A stretch of 21,516 bases of DNA from a virus. A program made the translations under genes and the position numbers. The notes under the pieces are model-generated. The model ran no database searches and was not told the DNA's origin. It saw only the letters and a list, made by a program, of their open reading frames with translations. Numbering within the stretch: position 1 is the first letter of the stretch; the number at the start of each line of letters is the position of its first letter. Shown here in pieces: positions 1 to 5,494 of the stretch. The stretch spans positions 1-21,516 of the IMG/VR virus record IMGVR_UViG_3300048834_001358; one strand, 5' to 3'.

Positions 1-405
1 TCAGGCGGCCCGGTTGAGCAGCAGTTGGGTCACCGTGGTGCCGAAGAGCATGGCGTATTCATCGATGAGCCGCCCGTCAATCCCGGCCCATTCGCCCCGA
101 TCGATCCGCAGGACGACGCTCCGGCTGCATCCGAGCGTGCTTGCGATCATCTCTGAGGAGACATCCTTTTCGGACTTCCGCAACTCACGCAGTTGCGCCC
201 CCACCAGCGAGGCGCCCTCATGGAGAATGGGCCGCCTGATCCGAGGGACCTCGGGTGGCGGTTCTTCATCGCCATCTCTCAAAAACGGCCGCAGCATGTA
301 GGGAAAACAGAGCCGGATCACGTGTTCGGTGAACGCTGCCCACAGGGTCGACGGGATGGAAACGAGCGCCGAACCAAGCCATTCGAGGAACGATTCTACC
401 GACAT
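1..405 (-). CDS. XRE-type helix-turn-helix protein with hydrophobic N-terminus
   Basis: A 134-residue product. The frame stays open to an ATG at 555, but the ATG at 405 has a GGAGGG five bases upstream, so I chose that start. Residues about 67-132 look like a Cro/C1/XRE helix-turn-helix: a first helix (QLRELRKSEK), then SSEMIASTLG, a recognition helix SRSVVLRIDRGE, and a closing helix with the family-typical pattern ending FGTTVTQLL. Residues 5-42 are unusually hydrophobic and aromatic for a repressor and could form an amphipathic or membrane-associated helix pair. It is transcribed away from the control region at 406-915, so a lysogeny-type repressor or regulator acting there is the natural inference. 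The DNA-binding call rests on pattern only; the target sites and the role of the N-terminus are unknown. Confidence 0.7.
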   Translation of the reverse strand: MSVESFLEWLGSALVSIPSTLWAAFTEHVIRLCFPYMLRPFLRDGDEEPPPEVPRIRRPILHEGASLVGAQLRELRKSEKDVSSEMIASTLGCSRSVVLRIDRGEWAGIDGRLIDEYAMLFGTTVTQLLLNRAA

Positions 406-516
406 CGATGCCCTCCAGATAGGTTGGCCACCTGGAGCGGAGGGGTAGCGATCGCCGCGACCAATATTGCATTCCATGCAATACCGGAGTACGATCACGC
501 TGAAAGCACCATCCCC

Positions 517-533
517 AACCGCCCCAGGCGGTT
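517..533. promoter_or_regulatory. Small perfect hairpin in the HTH-gene leader
   Basis: AACCGCC (517-523) and GGCGGTT (527-533) form a perfect seven-pair stem with a three-base loop. It lies about 110 bases upstream of the ATG at 405, within the expected minus-strand leader. No run of T follows on either strand, so an intrinsic terminator is not supported. Confidence 0.4.
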
Positions 534-543
534 TCGGAAAACG

Positions 544-585
544 GCACCGGCTCATGTCTCGGGCTGGCCCCCGAGACGCCGGTGC
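544..585. promoter_or_regulatory. Long two-part hairpin in the HTH-gene leader
   Basis: GCACCGGC (544-551) pairs with GCCGGTGC (578-585), and GTCTCGGG (556-563) pairs with CCCGAGAC (570-577). This gives a 16-pair stem interrupted only by a four-base bulge, with a six-base loop. Read on the minus strand the stem is followed by CGTTTT, a weak U-tract, so it could act as an attenuator or terminator ahead of the HTH gene, or simply stabilise the leader. A further GCCGGTGC copy at 655-662 could compete for the same pairing partner. Confidence 0.5.
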
Positions 586-702
586 TAGGTGTTGGCCTTC
601 GCCATAACGCTTCCTTCCACGATCCTTACTCCTCTATTGATACCATGCCTAAGCGCCGGTGCGATTAATAGCAGCGCCAGGGCCGCTACGCTGTCCGTAC
701 AC

Positions 703-710
703 CACTAGTG
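703..710. promoter_or_regulatory. CACTAGTG palindrome, left copy
   Basis: This eight-base palindrome is repeated exactly at 845-852. With one extra base each, CCACTAGTG here and CACTAGTGG there form an inverted pair 142 bases apart. It could be a protein-binding site; an eight-base match alone is weak evidence. Confidence 0.25.
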
Positions 711-781
711 AAGCACCTGTGACGGCCAGAAACAAGCTTTGCCACAACGTCAAGTTTTACGCCGTTGCGGTGCTCACTCGG

Positions 782-836
782 GTCACATAGCGCCACACAG
801 AACCGCAGCGGTGTCAGCCTGTCGTCGCTATGTGAC
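782..836. promoter_or_regulatory. Nested inverted repeats, likely operator
   Basis: GTCACATAGCG (782-792) is matched exactly by its reverse complement CGCTATGTGAC (826-836). Almost concentric inside lies the perfect palindrome ACCGC-A-GCGGT (802-812). The TGTGAC half-site occurs again at 718-723 and, without its first T, in the dyad at 832-847. Multiple spaced copies of one half-site between divergent genes are typical of phage repressor operators. The protein of 1-405 is the obvious candidate binder, by inference only. Confidence 0.5.
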
Positions 837-847
837 TAAACAGTCAC
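832..847. promoter_or_regulatory. GTGACT-N4-AGTCAC operator-like dyad
   Basis: A perfect six-base inverted repeat with a four-base spacer, sharing its left arm with the larger inverted repeat and overlapping a CACTAGTG palindrome (845-852). It lies where the -35 element would fall for the -10-like TATGAT at 870-875. A protein bound here would be expected to affect transcription of the gene at 916. Confidence 0.5.
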
Positions 848-869
848 TAGTGGCGATCCAGCATGCGGG

Positions 870-875
870 TATGAT
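870..875 (+). promoter_or_regulatory. Possible -10 element TATGAT
   Basis: TATGAT matches the sigma-70-type TATAAT at five of six positions and lies 46 bases before the ATG at 916. No good -35 hexamer is seen at the usual spacing, so the promoter may depend on an activator or may be incorrectly placed. Confidence 0.3.
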
Positions 876-877
876 AT

Positions 878-891
878 AGAACAATAGTTCT
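878..891. promoter_or_regulatory. LexA (SOS-box)-like dyad AGAAC-AATA-GTTCT
   Basis: A perfect five-base inverted repeat around AATA. It contains the GAAC-N4-GTTC core known for LexA of Gram-positive bacteria and also reported for Chloroflexota. It sits immediately after the -10-like TATGAT, about where transcription would start, and 25 bases before the start codon at 916. Binding there would repress the promoter. The flanks do not fully match the CGAAC-N4-GTTCG form, so the site is a candidate only. Confidence 0.45.
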
Positions 892-915
892 TATTTGTTG
901 GCGAAGGAGGATCCC

Positions 916-1212
916 ATGACCGTTGGTGGCTCTAAAGAGGTAGGTGGCTTGACCCGCGAGGAGTGGATCGCCTACCGGGAGCTCGCCGAGGAAGCGCTTC
1001 AAGCCTGGGACCATGGCGAGGCGACGCACGTCTCGGGGACTACCCAGGCCGATCTCGCGGAACTGGTGCTCTACTGCGGCGCCCAGGTGCAGCGGCTCGA
1101 CGAGGGGGACGAGGGGCTTGAGGCGGTTGGCATCCGGTGGCCGATGCGCTCGCTGATGCGGGCTATGGCACCGGCGGCGCAGGCGCGACTAAAGGGTCAT
1201 GAAGGATTATGA
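916..1212 (+). CDS. Small hypothetical protein behind the LexA-like site
   Basis: 98 residues from the ATG at 916, chosen because AAGGAGG lies five bases upstream; an in-frame TTG at 895 is less likely. I do not recognise the family. The product is mostly helical in appearance, rich in Ala, Glu and Leu, with a single Cys and no signal peptide, membrane segment or metal-binding cluster. It is the first plus-strand gene after the operator region and ends 56 bases before the DUF5131 gene, so the two may be cotranscribed. A small regulator or an early phage protein is possible, but nothing in the sequence decides. Confidence 0.65.
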   Translation: MTVGGSKEVGGLTREEWIAYRELAEEALQAWDHGEATHVSGTTQADLAELVLYCGAQVQRLDEGDEGLEAVGIRWPMRSLMRAMAPAAQARLKGHEGL

Positions 1213-1268
1213 CGGCCCTTTCTGCTAATGTGGAGTAGTCAACGCCTAATTAAACGGGAGGGGCGGTC

Positions 1269-2039
1269 ATGGCACTGCAATCAGGAATCGAGTGGACTGA
1301 CGCGACCTGGAATCCAGTAACCGGCTGTACTCAAGTCTCAGCTGGCTGCGACCACTGCTATGCACTGACGTTTGCTGAGCGATTCCGCGGAGTCCCAGGA
1401 CACCACTTTGAGCAAGGATTTGATCTGCGCCTCTGGCGGGAACGACTTCTATTGCCGCTGCGCTGGAAGAAGCCACGACGCATCTTCGTGAATTCGATGT
1501 CGGACCTGTTCCATATCGGAGTCCCTGAGGATTTCATTTTGGAAGTGTTCGATACAATGGTTAGAGCAAACTGGCATACGTATCAGGTATTGACAAAACG
1601 CCCACAAAGGATGTATCGATTATCAAGTAAGCTCCCGTGGCCTCAGCACATCTGGCTGGGTGTGTCGATCGAATCGGATACGGTGGCGTGGCGCGCAGAC
1701 TTCTTGCGCCGCGTTCCGGCCGCCGTGCGCTTTATCAGTGCTGAGCCGCTTATTGGTTCGGTTAGCACCCTCGATTTAGAGGGAATCGACTGGATAATTG
1801 CGGGAGGGGAAAGCGGACACGGGCACCGGGATTGTAACGCGGACTGGGTGAGGGATCTTCGAGACAGGTGCCAAGAGGAGCGCGTGGCGTTCTTCTTTAA
1901 GCAATGGGGCGGCCGGACCCCAAAGATGGGCGGCCGCTTGCTCGACGGAAGAACCTGGGACGAGTACCCAACTCCACGATTGAGGAGTAAGGCGGATGCT
2001 GACCGAGTCGACATCAAAGGAGGACTTCTTTCAGTATAG
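1269..2039 (+). CDS. DUF5131 / phage Gp37-Gp68 three-Cys-motif protein (radical-SAM-like)
   Basis: 256 residues with a GGGAGG-type site before the ATG. The N-terminal block WNPVTGC...GCDHCYA gives Cys20-x6-Cys27-x2-Cys30, the three-Cys motif of this family, which resembles the iron-sulfur cluster loop of radical SAM enzymes with a longer first spacing. Other family hallmarks follow in order: NSMSDLFH (75-82), LTKRP (108-112), WLGVSIE (129-135), FISAEPLIG (155-163), IIAGGESG (176-183, glycine-rich) and FFFKQWGG (208-215). Length and motif order look complete. Its 3' end overlaps tcmP by 44 bases, the known family pairing, so the two probably act together. Substrate and reaction are not established; nucleic acid modification is a guess from the fold. 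Codon use is less GC-biased than in the structural genes, suggesting separate acquisition. Confidence 0.92.
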   Translation: MALQSGIEWTDATWNPVTGCTQVSAGCDHCYALTFAERFRGVPGHHFEQGFDLRLWRERLLLPLRWKKPRRIFVNSMSDLFHIGVPEDFILEVFDTMVRANWHTYQVLTKRPQRMYRLSSKLPWPQHIWLGVSIESDTVAWRADFLRRVPAAVRFISAEPLIGSVSTLDLEGIDWIIAGGESGHGHRDCNADWVRDLRDRCQEERVAFFFKQWGGRTPKMGGRLLDGRTWDEYPTPRLRSKADADRVDIKGGLLSV

Positions 2040-3138
2040 GCGCCCTTGGTCGGCGATTAAGCACCGCATTCTGTCGAAGTATGTTGATGCCTATCTAAGG
2101 ATTCGAGGAGGAAGTCAGCCCGAGATTGTGTTCTTGGATGCTTTCGCGGGAAGTGGAGGGTACGGTCCCGATCCGGACTCCCAGGTCGCTGGCTCACCGG
2201 TACTGGTAGCTCGGCTCGCGCAGGAGCGGAAAGAGAAGGGGCTTCAGAACCGGTTCTTTGCCATCTATACGGAAGAGAACAAGGCTAATTACGAGCGCCT
2301 AAAGCGTGCGCTCCAGCCCTTCGATGATGATCTCTACAGGGTGTTCCACGGTCGGTTCCAGGAGCATATCTCCCAAATCCTTGAGCTCATGCATCAAAGT
2401 CCGGCCATTTGCTTCCTTGATCCATTCGGAGTTGAGGGCATATCTCCACGCGATATTGGGGCGCTGGGAGAGAGGGCCGATACTGAATTCATGCTCATTC
2501 TGCATGTCGGCAGTCTTCGACGCCTGGCCGGCTTCGAAGATAGCATGGCGCCTGACGCCCGTGAAAAGATACGACTCGTATCTGAAGTATTAGATGAAGA
2601 TCCAGACAGTCTCTCTCCCAAGTGGTTGGGCGCCTTTCGCTCACTCAATACCGACGAGTGGGAGAAGTGGGTAGTTGACCGGTATATCAGCAACTTGCTG
2701 AAACGAAGCCCCGACCTTCAGTACGCTTGCAGCTACCCTGTGCGAGAAGCCTACAATAGCCGACCTAAGTATTACTTCATCTTTGCCAGTAGAGCCCCAT
2801 ATGGAGTCGTTCCCCTAAACGACATTTGTGCTGCCGAGGAGGAAGAACTCTTTCAAACTATCGCGAGTGTCCGCCGAGACATGCCCACACAAATGTCGCT
2901 GTTCGCCGCGCCAGACCCCAACGCAAAGGCAGAGGATGAGATCGTACGTCGCATCAAGGGAGAGCTCGAGAGGTATCCGAGCCTCCCGCGCCGAGAGTTG
3001 GTACTTCGGCTCTGCTATGCGAGTTTTGGAGAGCATAGGCGCAAGGTGTATCACAAAGCGATCAATTTGATGATCGATAGCCAGATCATCACCAAGGGCC
3101 CGGGGCCGATCGACGAAGCTCTCCTCACCCTTACATGA
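1996..3138 (+). CDS. tcmP: Three-Cys-motif partner protein TcmP
   Basis: 380 residues. The ATG at 1996 lies inside the end of the DUF5131 gene in another frame, with GAGGAG eight bases upstream, so translation is probably coupled. The N-terminus (WSAIKHRILSKYVDAYLRI, 18-36) is typical of the family. FLDAFAGSGGYG (46-57) looks like methyltransferase motif I and CFLDPFGVEG (139-148) like motif IV, suggesting a Rossmann-type SAM-binding fold. YYFIFASRAPYG (259-270) is another conserved-looking block. Residues about 315-380 resemble a winged helix (PRRELVLRLCYASF...KAINLMIDSQII) that could bind nucleic acid. TcmP is known as the regular genomic partner of three-Cys-motif proteins; what the pair does is not established. 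The gene has markedly lower GC than the capsid and tail genes, which fits a mobile cargo cassette. Confidence 0.9.
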   Translation: MLTESTSKEDFFQYRRPWSAIKHRILSKYVDAYLRIRGGSQPEIVFLDAFAGSGGYGPDPDSQVAGSPVLVARLAQERKEKGLQNRFFAIYTEENKANYERLKRALQPFDDDLYRVFHGRFQEHISQILELMHQSPAICFLDPFGVEGISPRDIGALGERADTEFMLILHVGSLRRLAGFEDSMAPDAREKIRLVSEVLDEDPDSLSPKWLGAFRSLNTDEWEKWVVDRYISNLLKRSPDLQYACSYPVREAYNSRPKYYFIFASRAPYGVVPLNDICAAEEEELFQTIASVRRDMPTQMSLFAAPDPNAKAEDEIVRRIKGELERYPSLPRRELVLRLCYASFGEHRRKVYHKAINLMIDSQIITKGPGPIDEALLTLT

Positions 3139-3141
3139 ATC

Positions 3142-3171
3142 GCGCAGGCCTCGTAGACTCGGGGGCCGCGC
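3142..3171 (+). terminator. Weak terminator-like hairpin after tcmP
   Basis: GCGC-A-GGCC (3142-3150) can pair with GGCC-GCGC (3164-3171), with one bulged A and a 13-base loop, starting four bases after the tcmP stop. Only TT follows directly, with more T a few bases on, so a true intrinsic terminator is doubtful. Its place between convergent reading frames makes a transcript end plausible. Confidence 0.25.
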
Positions 3172-3195
3172 TTCAATAGTCGTTTAGCGAGCTGC

Positions 3196-3597
3196 CTACC
3201 GCTTGGCCTGCTCCACCGCTGGCGCGATCCCGCCCGGTTTCAAGAACTCGCTATAGATCACTGTCGCTGGCTCCAAGACGATCATCAGGCTCGTCACCAG
3301 ATCCTCAGCATTGAGCTCGCCAGTGAAGGCGCTCGTGCTGGCTGCGGCCAATGCACTCGGAGCAAAGGCCGTCAGACCATTTGGCGGAGGGGTGCAGCAC
3401 TGTTGCGCAATCGCGGAGATCGTCAGGGGCAGGAAGGCGCCGGTCCGGAACCTCAGGCGGCCGATGCGTTCGTCGAGGGCGACCACTCACTTCGCCGGCA
3501 CAGCGCCACGATCGATCGGCCGGGTCGGATCTCACTGAACCATGACCAACGGTAGCGGCACCGAGTCGGGGACAATCTGTGCCCCGGATGTAGCCAT
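3196..3597 (-). pseudogene. Decayed minus-strand gene with two in-frame TGA codons
   Basis: A minus-strand frame runs from an ATG at 3597 to TAG at 3196-3198, interrupted by TGA at 3532-3534 and 3487-3489. The longest intact part is 3196-3486 (96 residues, from a GTG). Reading it, I estimate GC at codon positions 1/2/3 at about 60/52/78 percent, the profile expected of a real gene in high-GC DNA; the plus-strand reading of the same triplets gives the wrong order. Residues flow sensibly across both stops (PLVMVQ, then DPTRPIDRGAVPAK, then VVALDERIGRL), as if two TGG codons had become TGA. I do not recognise the family, and no ribosome binding site is evident at 3597. It could instead be a short intact gene starting at 3486, or chance openness. 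Confidence 0.35.
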
Positions 3598-3649
3598 ATA
3601 GCAACTAAATGATCTACAACTAGCGACGATACGGAGGAAGGGACGGTAG

Positions 3650-4972
3650 ATGACCACCATGAAGCTGGGCACGCTGGCCCGCATCACCACACGACCGGAG
3701 CTGGCCACCGACCGGCTGCTCACCATCGCCCGAGAGCGGGCACCCGATCCCTCGGTGTTCGATCAGGTGACGCCCTTCTTCTGGCAGGTGCGGGCATCGA
3801 GCAACCGGCTCGACTTCTACGACACCCGGATGCGCCCGCAGACGACGCTCGCCAACTTTGCCCGCGCGCTGGCCGAGGGCGTCTCCTACCAGGACTCGCA
3901 CCACACCCGGAAGAACGGCTGGGGCCAGAGCCTGACTGGCTACACACGGGAGACGGATGACACCGATCCCGACACCGGCGACCAGATCACCGAGGTCTGG
4001 GCGGAGTTGTTCACCCTCCCGGGTCTTGAGCTCTCCGGCCAAACGACCGACAGCTTTATCGACGCGGTGCGGGCCGGCATCTGGCGCGATGTCTCGGTTG
4101 GCTTCTACGCCTCCGACATCGAGTGCTCGATCTGCGGGCAGCAGTCGTTTGAGTGGTGGAAGGACGACGGGTGCCGCCACATTCCGGGTCACACCTACAC
4201 AGTCGAGGACAAGGAACTGCGGGCCTTCGCCTGGATCAACGACGGCGAGCTGGTCGAGCTCTCCCAAGTCTACAAGGGCGCATCACCCGCCGCCGCCGTG
4301 ATCAAGGCAGAGCAGATGAACGAGGCCGGCCGGCTCTCCGAAGGCGAACGAGCCTTCATCGAGCGGCGGCACGGCGTTCGGGTCGCGGAGCCACCGCGGC
4401 TGTGGGCGCCTGGACAGGTCGCCTACACGGATACCCGCCACAAGGACGGGCAAGGATTGGAGCAACGGGTGAGCAAGGAGCAGATTGAACAGCTGACGGA
4501 TGGCACTCGGCAGGCGATCGAAGAGGCCCTCAGCCGCGTCGCTGATCTCGACATCACCGTCCCCGGGGTGGATCAGCCGCTGGGTGCCCGCGTCACGGCC
4601 CTCATCGATGCGGCCGAGCAGATTGTCGCCGAGCGGGCAGCGCTGACCACGGATCTCGCCGAGGAGCGGGCCGCGCGGACCAAGGATCAGGCCGAAATCG
4701 AGCGGCTGCGGCCGCTGGCAGATGACGGTGTGGCGTACCGGGCGCAGCTCATCGACGACGCCATCGCCGCCGGCGTTCGTGCTCACGGCACCGGTTTCCG
4801 CGAGGAGGTCTACCGCGGCATTCTCGACCGGTTGGACATCGCCGGCATTCGCACCATCCTGGAGGACTTCTCCCGCCAGGGAGACGCACTCTTGGCCGGG
4901 CATCGCATCACGCGCGACGCGGAGGAGGCGCCGTCCGAGCGGACGGTCGATCCGGACCGCCACCGCGGCTGA
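3650..4972 (+). CDS. Prohead protease fused to scaffold domain
   Basis: 440 residues; GGAGGAAGGGA lies just upstream of the ATG. The N-terminal half shows the pattern of HK97/U35-type prohead serine proteases: a His pair in YQDSHHTRK (His84/85), the serine block RDVSVGFYAS (Ser149 the likely nucleophile), and the late strand ELVELSQVYKGASPAAAV (200-217). An insertion after the serine carries Cys159-x2-Cys162 and Cys175-x-His177, a probable zinc-binding knuckle seen in some phage proteases. Residues about 270-420 are charged and heptad-like (for example EERAARTKDQAEIERL), as expected for an internal scaffold that nucleates capsid assembly and is then cleaved. The decoration and capsid genes follow, the usual order. 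Portal and terminase genes, normally just upstream, are absent. Confidence 0.82.
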   Translation: MTTMKLGTLARITTRPELATDRLLTIARERAPDPSVFDQVTPFFWQVRASSNRLDFYDTRMRPQTTLANFARALAEGVSYQDSHHTRKNGWGQSLTGYTRETDDTDPDTGDQITEVWAELFTLPGLELSGQTTDSFIDAVRAGIWRDVSVGFYASDIECSICGQQSFEWWKDDGCRHIPGHTYTVEDKELRAFAWINDGELVELSQVYKGASPAAAVIKAEQMNEAGRLSEGERAFIERRHGVRVAEPPRLWAPGQVAYTDTRHKDGQGLEQRVSKEQIEQLTDGTRQAIEEALSRVADLDITVPGVDQPLGARVTALIDAAEQIVAERAALTTDLAEERAARTKDQAEIERLRPLADDGVAYRAQLIDDAIAAGVRAHGTGFREEVYRGILDRLDIAGIRTILEDFSRQGDALLAGHRITRDAEEAPSERTVDPDRHRG

Positions 4973-5052
4973 CCCAGTCAGTTATCGCGCAGGTGGAGCA
5001 GGGCATCACAGGCGCTCAGACGGAACCGCGTATTGGATGGGAGGAAGAAGCG

Positions 5053-5439
5053 ATGGCGAATCCACGGATGGTGCATGAATTCGAGGAGCTGTTCGTCAGG
5101 CGAGCCACGATGGCCGGTGACGAGACGATCCCCTTCGAGCGGGACCAGCCCTATGGCACCAAGTACCGGCATGCGCCGGTCAAGTTCACCGCCAGCAAGA
5201 CCGTTGGCCTCTGTGCGGATGGCGACACACCGTTCGGCTCACTGGAGCGGGTGGAGGCGGACGGCTCGGTCGTCGTGGCCTGGCTCGGTTCCGTGCTCTA
5301 CGCCGGCGCCGCCAGCGCGGATGCCGGGGTGGTCGGAGACGGCGCCGGCAAGGTGCGGGATGCTGACCCGGATGCGTCCGAGGTGGGCCGGGGTATCACC
5401 GGCTCGTCCGAGGGCGGGCGCGTCGTCGTTTTTCAGTAA
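5053..5439 (+). CDS. Probable capsid decoration (cement) protein
   Basis: 128 residues. The frame extends upstream to 4993, but the ATG at 5053 has GGGAGG eight bases before it. The product is Gly/Val-rich and beta-strand-like: a short charged N-terminus, then alternating hydrophobic strands, a Gly/Ala/Asp-rich segment and the closing strand GGRVVVFQ. This resembles the DUF2190-type capsid cement proteins found between protease and capsid genes. Position supports that role: it lies directly between the protease-scaffold and major capsid genes. The assignment rests on gene order and general composition, not a diagnostic motif. Confidence 0.6.
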   Translation: MANPRMVHEFEELFVRRATMAGDETIPFERDQPYGTKYRHAPVKFTASKTVGLCADGDTPFGSLERVEADGSVVVAWLGSVLYAGAASADAGVVGDGAGKVRDADPDASEVGRGITGSSEGGRVVVFQ

Positions 5440-5494
5440 GCCGCCTTTTGAGTAGCCGCTTAACCACCTTTTCGATCAGAGGGAGCAACAAGGA

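Larger units (their letters stand above)
406..915. promoter_or_regulatory. Divergent control region without a convincing gene
   Basis: 510 bases between the minus-strand HTH gene and the plus-strand gene at 916. I see no credible coding frame; the open frames here are extensions or shadows of the HTH frame. The left part (511-585) holds two strong hairpins. The right part (700-891) holds palindromes, repeated TGTGAC/GTCACA half-sites and a LexA-like dyad. The layout resembles a phage immunity or operator region with promoters firing both ways. The individual elements are listed separately. Confidence 0.55.

Noticed and set aside
406-915. tRNA or other structured RNA gene
   Set aside because: I found no cloverleaf arms or T-loop-like sequence; the hairpins fit leader or operator structures.
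3157-3555. Plus-strand open reading across the same triplets as the broken minus-strand gene
   Set aside because: It has no ATG start, is Arg/Gln/His-rich, and shows GC highest at codon position 1 and lower at position 3, the wrong profile for a high-GC gene.
3196-3597. TGA recoded as Trp in this element
   Set aside because: Several intact genes in the window terminate at TGA in tight overlaps (for example 7834-7836 and 9402-9404) and use TGG for Trp, so a standard code with a decayed gene is simpler.
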